Source of the DNA: Chitinophagaceae bacterium
Lineage (GTDB): Bacteria > Bacteroidota > Bacteroidia > Chitinophagales > Chitinophagaceae
Assembly: GCA_019752045.1 (NCBI GenBank)
Contig: JAIEMP010000013.1
Location: forward strand, 1-64,000
Direction: 5' to 3'
DNA length: 64,000 nt
This document shows, one piece after another, positions 1 to 6,983 of the stretch. Positions within the stretch are counted from its first letter, which is position 1. Each line of letters starts with the position of its first letter. Under the pieces are notes generated by a model. It ran no database searches. It saw only the letters and a list, made by a program, of their open reading frames with translations, and was not told the origin of the DNA. Position numbers and translations under genes: made by a program.

Positions 1-334
1 CGACCTTCCGCTTACAAGCGGGACGCTCCAGCCAACTGAGCTTAATAATATAATCTAAAAAACAAAAGGCCCGCATTGCTGCGAATCTTATAAAGCTTGT
101 TGAAAGTATCGGGCGATACGACCTTCCGCTTACAAGCGGGACGCTCCAGCCAACTGAGCTTAATAATATAATCTAAAAAACAAAAGGCCCGCATTACTGC
201 GAACCTTATAAAGCTTGTTGAAAGTATCGGGCGCTACGACCTTCCCGCTTACAAGCGGGACGCTCCAGCCAACTGAGCTAAATAATATAATCTAAAACAA
301 AAGGCCCGCATTACTGCGAACCTTATAAAGCTTG
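1..334 (-). repeat. Tandem array of degenerate tRNA-Ala copies, 118-bp period
   Basis: Copies begin at 1, 119 and 237, and the array runs off the left edge of the window. Read on the minus strand, each copy has a tRNA-Ala-like D arm, then an 18-nt palindrome (TCCCGCTTGTAAGCGGGA or a one-base variant) where the anticodon arm should be. A shortened, decayed T arm and a terminator-like hairpin follow. The intact tRNA-Ala at 335-408 is in effect the next unit, because flanking and terminator sequence are shared. The copies should not fold as functional tRNAs: the acceptor 5' strand is lost and the T arm lacks about four bases. They could be products of slippage duplication or remnants of integration at a tRNA. 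Confidence 0.85.
293..324 (-). terminator. Rho-independent terminator of tRNA-Ala
   Basis: On the minus strand an AAGG...CCTT stem, extended by CGCA/TGCG, is followed by a T-rich run (TTTGTTTT) directly downstream of the tRNA-Ala 3' end. The same hairpin recurs in each 118-bp degenerate copy. Confidence 0.7.
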
Positions 335-408
<74 letters not shown>

Positions 409-558
409 ATTTTATTTCAATCTATCTTTCTTAGCACCAACGACCTTCCCGCTTACTAGCGGGACGCTCTAGCCAACTGAGCTAACCCCCCATTTTATTT
501 GAATCTATCTTTCTTAGTACCGACGACCTTCCCGATTGCATCGGGACGCTCTAGCCAA
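409..558 (-). repeat. Two partial tRNA-Ala copies upstream of the intact gene, 83-bp period
   Basis: On the 5' side of the tRNA-Ala gene the minus strand carries two more partial copies. The nearer one keeps the acceptor 5' strand and D arm; the farther one keeps only the end of the D arm before the sequence diverges near 558. In both, the anticodon arm is replaced by a palindrome: TCCCGCTAGTAAGCGGGA at 447-464 and TCCCGATGCAATCGGGA at 530-546. The variable region AGGTCGT follows, and then an unrelated A/T-rich spacer of about 35 bp repeated in both. The palindromes differ between copies but keep their pairing. No T arm or 3' acceptor strand is present, so these are not functional tRNAs. Confidence 0.8.
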
Positions 559-618
559 ACCGTTTCAGGCTGCCAAAGATAATGGTCGAATGATCTGCAG
601 CAAAAAAAATTGCAACAG

Positions 619-900
619 TTATTGTTTAATGTCTTCTTTCACTTCCTTGATCACCTCTTTTACTTTTTCACCCGCCTTTTTAATATCTCTTTTCATCGGC
701 TCCACTACTTTCTTTTGCAGCGTATCAGCAGCATCTTTCATGGTGCTGTCTACTTTTTCAATAATAGTAGATGTATCAGCTGCTTCTGAAGCTTCAGAGG
801 CCTCTGTGGTTTCTGACTTTTCATTGTCTGTTTTTGATTCAGTACTGTCGGCACAGGCCATGCATAAGGAAAGAAATAAAATGCTGAAAAGTTTTTTCAT
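619..900 (-). CDS. Small secreted or lipid-anchored charged protein
   Basis: A 93-residue protein with an N-terminal signal sequence ending in a Cys (residues about 1-16, LCMAC) that may be lipidated, although the lipobox is not canonical. A Glu/Ser/Thr/Ala-rich low-complexity stretch follows, then a C-terminal half of alternating Lys and Glu (VKEVIKEVKEDIKQ) that should form a long amphipathic helix. It resembles small YtxH- or apolipophorin-like envelope stress proteins only in composition, and no family is recognised. It lies just downstream of der on the same strand, 60 bp away, so it may be co-transcribed. No catalytic motif is visible. Confidence 0.6.
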   Translation of the reverse strand: MKKLFSILFLSLCMACADSTESKTDNEKSETTEASEASEAADTSTIIEKVDSTMKDAADTLQKKVVEPMKRDIKKAGEKVKEVIKEVKEDIKQ

Positions 901-960
901 AATGCTGAGTTTAAGAAAACATAAAATTAATCATCCTTACAGTACAGCCATTGTACTCAA

Positions 961-2271
961 TTATTTTTTTCTGAAAAATAAACGCATGGGCGATCCTTTA
1001 AAATTAAAGGCCAGGCGCAACTGATTCTCCAGATAATTTTTATACGGTTGTTTTACATCATCGGGATGATTACAGAAAAATGCAAAAGACGGAACAGGCG
1101 TTGGTAACTGCGTAACATATTTAATGCTTACAGGCACGCCTCTTACAACAGGCGGGTGATAAGCATTAATTGCTTTTTGTACGGCTTCGTTCAGTTCTGA
1201 TGTAGAAATTTTGCGCTGTCTGTTTTCAACTACCTGTAATGCCGATTCAATTGCCTGCATTATTCTTGTTTTTTCGGTTGCAGAAATAAACAACACCGGA
1301 ACATCATTAAACGGAGCCAGACGGCTTCTTAATTCTTTTTCATAATCACGGGAGGTGTTGGTTTCTTTTACCATCAAATCCCATTTGTTTACCAACAGCA
1401 CAATGCCTTTTCCTTTTTTAACTGCTAAGGAATAAATATTGAGATCCTGCTGGGTTATTCCTTTCTCTGCTTCTATCACCATCAAACAAACATCTGCTTC
1501 ATCCATGGCACGGATAGCTCTTATCACAGAATAAAACTCCAGATCTTCATTCACCTTTGTTTTACGTCTGATACCTGCCGTATCAATCAATATAAATTCT
1601 TTATTAAAGAGGTTGTAATGGGTGTGAATGGTATCTCTGGTTGTACCGGCAATATCACTTACAATGGTTCTTTCTTCACCAAGTAAAGCATTGAGCAGGG
1701 AAGATTTTCCCACATTGGGCTGACCGATAATAGCAATTTTAGGAACAGAATTATCTGCCTGCTCCGGCTGGTCTTCAGGAATCAATTCAACAAGTGCATC
1801 CAGCAGTTCACCTGTTCCGCTTCCCGTCATGCTGCTCAGGAAAAAAATATGTTCAAAGCCCAAGGCATAAAATTCACTTGCTTCGAGCAAGCGTTCATGA
1901 TTGTCTACTTTATTAATGGCGAGAAAAACCGGTTTTTTGGTGCGGCGCAACAGATCGGTCATAGCTTCATCCAGATCAGTAACTCCCGTTGCCGCATCGC
2001 ACATAAATACAACAGCGTTTGCTTCTTCCAGAGCGATGTTTACCTGTTTTCTGATTTCAGTTTCAAACACATCTTTACTGTCGGGCACAAATCCACCCGT
2101 ATCAATGACATTAAACGGTTTACCGTTCCAGTCGGCCACGCCGTACTGACGGTCTCTGGTAACGCCGCTGAGATCATCTACTATCGCTTTACGCTCTTCT
2201 AATAAACGATTAAAAAATGTACTCTTTCCCACATTGGGCCTTCCCACAATTGCAATAGTAAAACCTGCCAT
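961..2271 (-). CDS. der: Ribosome-associated GTPase Der (EngA)
   Basis: A double-domain GTPase needed for maturation of the 50S ribosomal subunit. The 436-residue product has two complete G domains: the first P-loop is GRPNVGKS (residues 10-17) with DTGG at 57-60 and NKVD at 120-123; the second P-loop is GQPNVGKS (183-190) with DTAG and NKWD. A C-terminal KH-like domain ends in a basic tail, as is typical of Der. The start at 2271 was chosen because the family begins a few residues before the first P-loop; a longer reading frame to 2343 adds non-homologous residues. Length and motif order are normal for the family. Confidence 0.97.
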   Translation of the reverse strand: MAGFTIAIVGRPNVGKSTFFNRLLEERKAIVDDLSGVTRDRQYGVADWNGKPFNVIDTGGFVPDSKDVFETEIRKQVNIALEEANAVVFMCDAATGVTDLDEAMTDLLRRTKKPVFLAINKVDNHERLLEASEFYALGFEHIFFLSSMTGSGTGELLDALVELIPEDQPEQADNSVPKIAIIGQPNVGKSSLLNALLGEERTIVSDIAGTTRDTIHTHYNLFNKEFILIDTAGIRRKTKVNEDLEFYSVIRAIRAMDEADVCLMVIEAEKGITQQDLNIYSLAVKKGKGIVLLVNKWDLMVKETNTSRDYEKELRSRLAPFNDVPVLFISATEKTRIMQAIESALQVVENRQRKISTSELNEAVQKAINAYHPPVVRGVPVSIKYVTQLPTPVPSFAFFCNHPDDVKQPYKNYLENQLRLAFNFKGSPMRLFFRKK

Positions 2272-2358
2272 AAAATAATTATAAGGGCGGCAAAAGTACT
2301 GAATTAAAAAGAAAGGATCAGAATGATCTGTAAGCTGCAGCAATAAAGGCTGCGCTCA

Positions 2359-3144
2359 TTACTTGTTTGGGCTTTCTTTCTGACTGTTGTAATATTCAAT
2401 AAAACGGATGACATCGGCTTCTTTTTTGAAGTTGATGTTGTTTTCATTTGCCCAGTTTTTATATGAAAAGGCCCCGGGCAGCAGTTCAAGAATTCCATCG
2501 GAAGAGAGTTTCTTCAAGGGCTCTGCTTTATTTCCTACCTGGATATAATAGTAGGTCATGTCTTTAAAGAAATAATATTTAGACATGCCGCCACTGCCTT
2601 CTGATTTTGCCAGCTCTTTTCGTTTTAGTTTAAGTAGTATGGCCGGACCGGTATGAAAAACCTGCAGGTATTCATTTATTTTTTCATTGTTGAGATAGAT
2701 GTATGGAAGAAAATTAAGAAAGACTGCTTTTACCTGATTGCTGATCGTGTCTTCATAAATCACCACTTTACGAATGGCATCATTTTCAAGCTCCACCACA
2801 TCGCCATTACGCAGCGAATAAATTTTTCCATTGGCGAAATTCATATTTACAGGAACCTTGGCAATGAAATTATTCTTGATGTCATATACTGCAGCAAAAT
2901 ACCATCTGTCGCTCCAAAAGGGCGAACCCTTTACATCGCCATACTTTAATGTTTTTAATGAAGGATCCAGATCGTTCAACAGCTTTTCTCCGGTATAAAT
3001 ATTTTTATTCTGAAAATCTGTAAGATTTGCAGGGATGCGGTTACCGCCATCGGCAAGTTGGTAAGCTCCTGTTGACTGACTCTTTGCAACAATCCCAACT
3101 AAAACAAAAACAGGTAACAGGAGGATGTATTTAAGTTTCATCAA
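2359..3144 (-). CDS. Secreted protein of unknown function, paralogue of the next gene
   Basis: A 261-residue protein with an N-terminal signal peptide (residues 1-22) and no transmembrane segment after it. It shares a co-linear set of motifs with the neighbouring protein at 3190-3927: KGSPF.SD+W, an 'AVFLN..P.I+LN' strand, 'VFHTG.AILLK', a GG(M) loop before KYY.FK, and a C-terminal 'NFKKE.DVIRFI.YYN'. The two genes are 45 bp apart on the same strand and look like a tandem duplication. The pattern suggests a mostly beta, periplasmic or surface protein. I do not recognise a function or a named domain. The start could be either of two adjacent ATG codons (3144 or 3141). Confidence 0.75.
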   Translation of the reverse strand: MMKLKYILLLPVFVLVGIVAKSQSTGAYQLADGGNRIPANLTDFQNKNIYTGEKLLNDLDPSLKTLKYGDVKGSPFWSDRWYFAAVYDIKNNFIAKVPVNMNFANGKIYSLRNGDVVELENDAIRKVVIYEDTISNQVKAVFLNFLPYIYLNNEKINEYLQVFHTGPAILLKLKRKELAKSEGSGGMSKYYFFKDMTYYYIQVGNKAEPLKKLSSDGILELLPGAFSYKNWANENNINFKKEADVIRFIEYYNSQKESPNK

Positions 3145-3189
3145 TTATGCTGTTTTACTTGTATAAATTTTATGTAAACACATCAATCT

Positions 3190-3927
3190 TCAATTAACAG
3201 ACTCTTTTTCTTTTCCCTGATTATAGTAGTTAATGAAACGGATGACATCTTCTTCTTTCTTAAAATTCAGCTTTTGTTCCTCTGCCCATTTTTGCAAGTT
3301 GTAAGCACCCGGTAACTGTTCAATTAAATCAATTGATAAACGGTTAAGACGTTCTACCTTTCCATTTACCTGTAAAAAATAAAAGCTGCTGTTTTTGAAA
3401 TAATAATATTTGGGCATACCTCCACCACCTTCTGATTTCACCACTTCTTTTGTACGGTATTTAAGCAGGATAGCATATCCCGTATGAAAAACTTCTACAA
3501 AATCTGTTATGGGTTTTCCATTCAAAAAAAGATTGGGGATATTGTTTAAGAACACCGCCTTTACATCAATTGCATCAAAAGTTGAATGAATTACTACTTT
3601 ACCCGCCATTTTTTTTTCAGCAACAATGGTCTTATCGCCCTGTAAAACATACAACTCACCGGTTGCAAGATTAAACCGCACAGGCAACTTGCCTACTATT
3701 TCATTTTTTTGATTGTAGATAGAAGCGGGCATCCATTTGTCTGAGAGAAAAGGTGATCCTTTAATTTGTTCATACGGTATGCCGTTTACAGTAATGGCAG
3801 GATCGTAATACATATTCATCTGAAAATTTCCACCGCCATTACTGACTACATCAAAACCGGGTTGAGAAAAAAGCAGGTTAAATGAAGAAAAAAAACAAAG
3901 TAAGAGAGATATAGTTTTGCTTTTCAT
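3190..3927 (-). CDS. Secreted protein of unknown function, paralogue of the previous gene
   Basis: A 245-residue protein with a signal peptide (residues 1-21, ending near LLFSQ). It aligns by eye along its length with the protein at 2359-3144, including 'KGSPFLSDKW', 'AVFLNNIPNLFLNG', 'VFHTGYAILLKYRTKE' and 'NFKKEEDVIRFINYYN'. The pair lies between der and era and may be co-transcribed from upstream of this copy. The high conservation of the C-terminal helix suggests it is functionally constrained. No enzymatic residues stand out; a role in the envelope is an inference from the signal peptide only. Confidence 0.75.
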   Translation of the reverse strand: MKSKTISLLLCFFSSFNLLFSQPGFDVVSNGGGNFQMNMYYDPAITVNGIPYEQIKGSPFLSDKWMPASIYNQKNEIVGKLPVRFNLATGELYVLQGDKTIVAEKKMAGKVVIHSTFDAIDVKAVFLNNIPNLFLNGKPITDFVEVFHTGYAILLKYRTKEVVKSEGGGGMPKYYYFKNSSFYFLQVNGKVERLNRLSIDLIEQLPGAYNLQKWAEEQKLNFKKEEDVIRFINYYNQGKEKESVN

Positions 3928-3959
3928 ACGAAGCAGTTTAATCTAACATAATTATCTAC

Positions 3960-4829
3960 CTAAAAATAACCATATTCTTTTAAAAACATATCTGTGTCAC
4001 GCCATTTTGGGCGCACTTTAATAAATAATTCCAGGAACACTTTTGAGTCCACAAATTTTTCAATTTCGGCTCTTGCCATGGTGCCCAGTTTTTTAATCAT
4101 CTCACCTTTTGTACCAAGCAGAATTCCTTTCTGGCTGTCACGCTGCACAATAATTTCAGCAGAAATTTTAATGAGTGATGTTTTTTCTTCAAAAGCCGTA
4201 ACTACCACTGTAGTGTGGTAAGGAATTTCATCGCTGAAGAGTTCAAATATTTTTTCACGTATCAGTTCTGCTACAAAAAAACGGGTACTGAGATCGGTTA
4301 ACTGATCTTCATCAAAAAAAGGCTCACCTTCGGGTAACAATTCAAGAATGGGTTTGATGAATGCTTTTTTATTAATGCCCGATAATGCAGAAATGGTAAT
4401 TACCTGTTTGCAATACGGTTTTGCTTCAAAGAATGCTTTTGCTTCAGCAAGTTTGGCTGTATCTACTGTATCAATCTTGTTCAACAGCACTACAACGGGA
4501 ACTTTTAAACGAATGGATGCAAACAATTCATCATTCTCCTGCCAGTTATCTTTAATGTCGAGCATCAGCAGCGCTACATCAGCATCTTCCAATGCGCTCT
4601 TTACACTGCTCATCATTTTTTCCTGCAGTTTGTATTTGGGATCAATGATGCCGGGCGTATCAGAAATAATAAGCTGATATTCTTTGGTAGTAAGTATGCC
4701 TTTGATCCGGTGCCGGGTTGTTTGCACTTTATGTGATACTATAGCAAGTTTCTCACCCAACAATGCGTTGAGTAATGTGCTTTTGCCCGCATTGGGCTTT
4801 CCGAATATGTTTACAAATCCAACTTTCAT
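3960..4829 (-). CDS. era: GTPase Era
   Basis: A GTPase that binds 16S rRNA and assists 30S subunit assembly. The 289-residue product has the P-loop GKPNAGKS at residues 10-17, a switch with TTRHRIKG, DTPG, and NKID for base recognition. A C-terminal KH domain follows, with the 'GTKGEMIKKLG' GxxG loop that contacts rRNA. The start at 4829 gives the usual short N-terminus; an upstream in-frame start at 4868 adds unrelated residues. Having der and era within 4 kb is compatible with a ribosome-biogenesis neighbourhood, although two unrelated secreted genes separate them. Confidence 0.97.
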   Translation of the reverse strand: MKVGFVNIFGKPNAGKSTLLNALLGEKLAIVSHKVQTTRHRIKGILTTKEYQLIISDTPGIIDPKYKLQEKMMSSVKSALEDADVALLMLDIKDNWQENDELFASIRLKVPVVVLLNKIDTVDTAKLAEAKAFFEAKPYCKQVITISALSGINKKAFIKPILELLPEGEPFFDEDQLTDLSTRFFVAELIREKIFELFSDEIPYHTTVVVTAFEEKTSLIKISAEIIVQRDSQKGILLGTKGEMIKKLGTMARAEIEKFVDSKVFLELFIKVRPKWRDTDMFLKEYGYF

Positions 4830-4916
4830 AAAAAAAGCATGTAGCTGTCGGCTGCAAGCTACAAGCAATGATCTGAAAGATAAAACTGTTTGTTGATTGC
4901 GGAACTACCGTGTGAA

Positions 4917-5013
4917 TAAAATAAAAAAGGCCCTTGAGGGCTTTTGCTGTTGTGAAAAAGAAGAGCGAACTCCCGTCCGCCTACTGGCGGATATGAGCCG
5001 GTAATTCAGTCAC
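4917..5013 (-). pseudogene. Degenerate partial copy of initiator tRNA-Met with a palindrome insert
   Basis: This stretch copies the intact initiator tRNA at 5067-5138 together with its downstream terminator hairpin (AAGGCCC...GGGC at about 4927-4942). On the minus strand GGCTCATA from the anticodon loop is followed by a 16-nt palindrome, TCCGCCAGTAGGCGGA (4976-4991), and then by CGGGAGTTCG from the T arm. The 5' acceptor and D arm are unrecognisable and the 3' acceptor is mutated, so it cannot be a functional tRNA. It follows the same pattern as the broken tRNA-Ala copies at 1-558. Confidence 0.75.
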
Positions 5014-5036
5014 ACAAAATAGTAACAAAGAACTTA

Positions 5037-5061
5037 AATAAAAAAGGCCCTTGAGGGCCTT
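5037..5061 (-). terminator. Rho-independent terminator of tRNA-fMet
   Basis: On the minus strand a 7-bp stem, AAGGCCC/GGGCCTT, with a 4-nt loop is followed by TTTTTATTT, six bases after the tRNA 3' end. A near-identical hairpin follows the degenerate copy at 4917-5013. Confidence 0.85.
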
Positions 5062-5066
5062 ATCTG

Positions 5067-5138
<72 letters not shown>

Positions 5139-5180
5139 GAATGGACGGCAAAAGTAAGGGTAAAACCAATTGCACCCAAA

Positions 5181-5214
5181 ACAAAGAGGCAGAACTTTTG
5201 TTCTGCCTCTTTGT
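5181..5214 (-). terminator. Hairpin terminator downstream of the DUF2807 genes
   Basis: A perfect 15-bp inverted repeat (ACAAAGAGGCAGAAC and its complement) with a short T-rich loop lies 20 bp beyond the stop codon of the gene at 5234-5965 and is followed by T-rich sequence on the minus strand. It separates that gene from the tRNA gene. Confidence 0.75.
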
Positions 5215-5233
5215 TCATCTTCTTTTCTGAAAC

Positions 5234-5965
5234 TTATTTTGAACTTCTTTTCTTTAAACTGGATGCTCCGCTGGTGGAAAAATCACTAACAGATGCACTT
5301 CCTTTATACTCTACATCACTTGCTCCGCTTGCCTTTACTTTTAAATCTTTGTTCACGGTTATACGGATATCTGAAGCGCCGGAAGCTTCTGCTTTACAGT
5401 TTTCTGTTATCAGATCAAATCCCTTAAAATCACTGGCGTCACTTACTTCAATTTGGAGTGTGGTTACTTTTCCTTTAATGTTGGCACTCGATGCTCCACT
5501 CTGCTCTACAATCATTTCTGCTGCTTCCACTTCCCCTTTTAAACTGGAGGCTCCGCTCAGTTCCACTTTCAGCTTACTGCCTTTTAATACCCCATCAATT
5601 TTAATATCACTTGCACCCGAAATTTCCAGCATATCAATATTCTTTACGGAAATATAAGCCCGCAACTTTCTGTCTTCATTCGACCATTTCCATATACTTT
5701 CATTGTCGTAAGAAATGCGCAACACACCATTAATCACTTCTGTTTTAATACGGCTACGGTATTTTTCTTCGCTTGCACTTACCACCACTGCTTCTTCATT
5801 GCCTTGTTTGATAATTACATCAAACGCATTGGAAACACGGATGGCATGAAAGCTGCCTACCTTACGTTCCTGTGCATTTTTATCATTGATCACAGTTACA
5901 TCCTGCGCTGTTACAACAGGTAACAAGGCAAAGATGAACATCGCTGTTACAAAAAACTTTTTCAT
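5234..5965 (-). CDS. Secreted DUF2807 (head GIN) domain protein
   Basis: A 243-residue exported protein with a signal peptide (residues 1-20, ending VVTAQ). The mature part is a series of short repeats rich in 'SGASxLKG' and 'SGASDI' turns, which is the pattern of the DUF2807 auto-transporter-adhesin 'head GIN' right-handed beta-helix. Its function in Bacteroidota is unknown; such proteins are thought to sit in the periplasm or outer membrane. The start at 5965 places the signal peptide at the N-terminus; an upstream in-frame ATG at 5998 would add 11 residues. It is 25 bp downstream of a paralogue, so the two probably form an operon. Confidence 0.85.
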   Translation of the reverse strand: MKKFFVTAMFIFALLPVVTAQDVTVINDKNAQERKVGSFHAIRVSNAFDVIIKQGNEEAVVVSASEEKYRSRIKTEVINGVLRISYDNESIWKWSNEDRKLRAYISVKNIDMLEISGASDIKIDGVLKGSKLKVELSGASSLKGEVEAAEMIVEQSGASSANIKGKVTTLQIEVSDASDFKGFDLITENCKAEASGASDIRITVNKDLKVKASGASDVEYKGSASVSDFSTSGASSLKKRSSK

Positions 5966-5990
5966 TTTATAAGAATTTACTTTTAAAGAA

Positions 5991-6716
5991 TTAATCATTA
6001 TCGGTTCTGCGGATGATGCCACCAAGACTGGTATTTACTTCATTGATTTTCCCTTTGCCTTTATAATAAATACCGCCGCCGCTGGAAGTATAGAATTTCA
6101 TTTCTTCATTTACAGTTACCTGCACTTTTGCACCCGAGGTAGAACGGATGTCTGCTTTACCTGCAGCTAAATCGTAAGCCTCCATTTTTGCACCACTGTT
6201 GGCACTTACATTAAAGGTACCTACAGATCCTGAGATGGTGGATTTGGCTCCGCTTTCAGTTTCAACAACCAGTTTACCCGCTTCTACTTTTCCTCTAAAG
6301 GTTGCTCCTGATTTTACAAACAAGGTAAAGATGTCTGCTTTCATCACCCCTTCTGTTTTAACTGTACTGCCGGCATTTGCTGTGAGCTGACGTAAAGATT
6401 TGAACGAAACATAGGCCTTGAGCCGTTTGCCCGAACTCGTCCAGTCAGCAAAAGATTCACGGTCGTAATAAATTTTCAGTACCCCGTCTTCCACTTCTGT
6501 TTTTAACCTGCTTTTGTATTCATCACGTGAAGCACTTACTGCAACTGCTTCTTCGGTTGACTGTGTGAGATACAGATCAATTCCATCTGTCACTTTTATG
6601 GAATGAAAACCGGAGACGGTCCGTTTTTCCACATTCTCATCTTCAAACTTTGATTCCTGTGCTGTGGTAAACAGGAAAAGCGATAAGGTAAACAAGCTCA
6701 ATATAAACTTATGCAT
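5991..6716 (-). CDS. Secreted DUF2807 (head GIN) domain protein, paralogue
   Basis: A 241-residue paralogue of the downstream gene. It has a signal peptide (residues 1-19, ending FTTAQ), the shared 'VSGFHSIKV.DGIDLYL.QS.EEAV.VSAS' opening, and repeating turns such as 'SGATFRGKV', 'SGAKSTISGSV' and 'SGAKMEAYD' typical of the DUF2807 beta-helix. The start at 6716 was chosen because it directly precedes a hydrophobic signal sequence. It is the promoter-proximal member of the pair and is divergent from the TPP-riboswitch/TonB receptor unit. No catalytic residues are apparent. Confidence 0.85.
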   Translation of the reverse strand: MHKFILSLFTLSLFLFTTAQESKFEDENVEKRTVSGFHSIKVTDGIDLYLTQSTEEAVAVSASRDEYKSRLKTEVEDGVLKIYYDRESFADWTSSGKRLKAYVSFKSLRQLTANAGSTVKTEGVMKADIFTLFVKSGATFRGKVEAGKLVVETESGAKSTISGSVGTFNVSANSGAKMEAYDLAAGKADIRSTSGAKVQVTVNEEMKFYTSSGGGIYYKGKGKINEVNTSLGGIIRRTDND

Positions 6717-6779
6717 AGTGAAATGTTTTTTATGATACGACAAATTGTATGCGAATGTTACAGGAACGTGAAAAGAATT

Positions 6780-6787
6780 TATCTTTG
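6780..6787 (+). promoter_or_regulatory. Predicted -7 box upstream of the TPP riboswitch
   Basis: TATCTTTG matches the Bacteroidota -7 consensus TAnnTTTG and lies about 40 bp before the riboswitch core. A hairpin with arms GTCAAAA and TTTTGAC around GGCGAAGCC (6792-6819) sits between box and riboswitch. No -33 TTTG was found at the usual distance. Confidence 0.45.
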
Positions 6788-6823
6788 CCCCGTCAAAAAG
6801 CGGCGAAGCCGGTTTTGACACAG

Positions 6824-6916
6824 ATTCCCCGGGGTGCTATTCTCCTGCCAAGGCAGGAGGGGCTGAGATTAAACCCGTAGAACCTGATCAGGGTAATGCC
6901 TGCGCAGGGAAGGAGG
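6824..6916 (+). promoter_or_regulatory. TPP riboswitch (THI element)
   Basis: The conserved core is directly readable: GGGGTGCT, then a P3 hairpin, GGCTGAGATTAAACCC, GAACCTGATC, GGGTAATGCC and GCGCAGGGAA, in the order of the thiamine pyrophosphate aptamer. The P3 arm is an 18-nt perfect hairpin, CTCCTGCCAAGGCAGGAG (6842-6859). GGGAA of the aptamer end can also pair with TTCCC about 20 nt downstream, which may form part of the expression platform. It precedes a TonB-dependent receptor, so the regulated step is predicted to be uptake of thiamine or a thiamine precursor across the outer membrane. Confidence 0.95.
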
Positions 6917-6983
6917 ATTTTTTATTCCCCTCTTTTCGTTTCGCAGCATTTCCGTCTCAATTTTTAACTGTAAAAAACAGAAG

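Noticed and set aside
536-1024. Plus-strand open frame over the der 3' end and the small lipoprotein
   Set aside because: It runs antisense to two better genes and has no family match or signal sequence.
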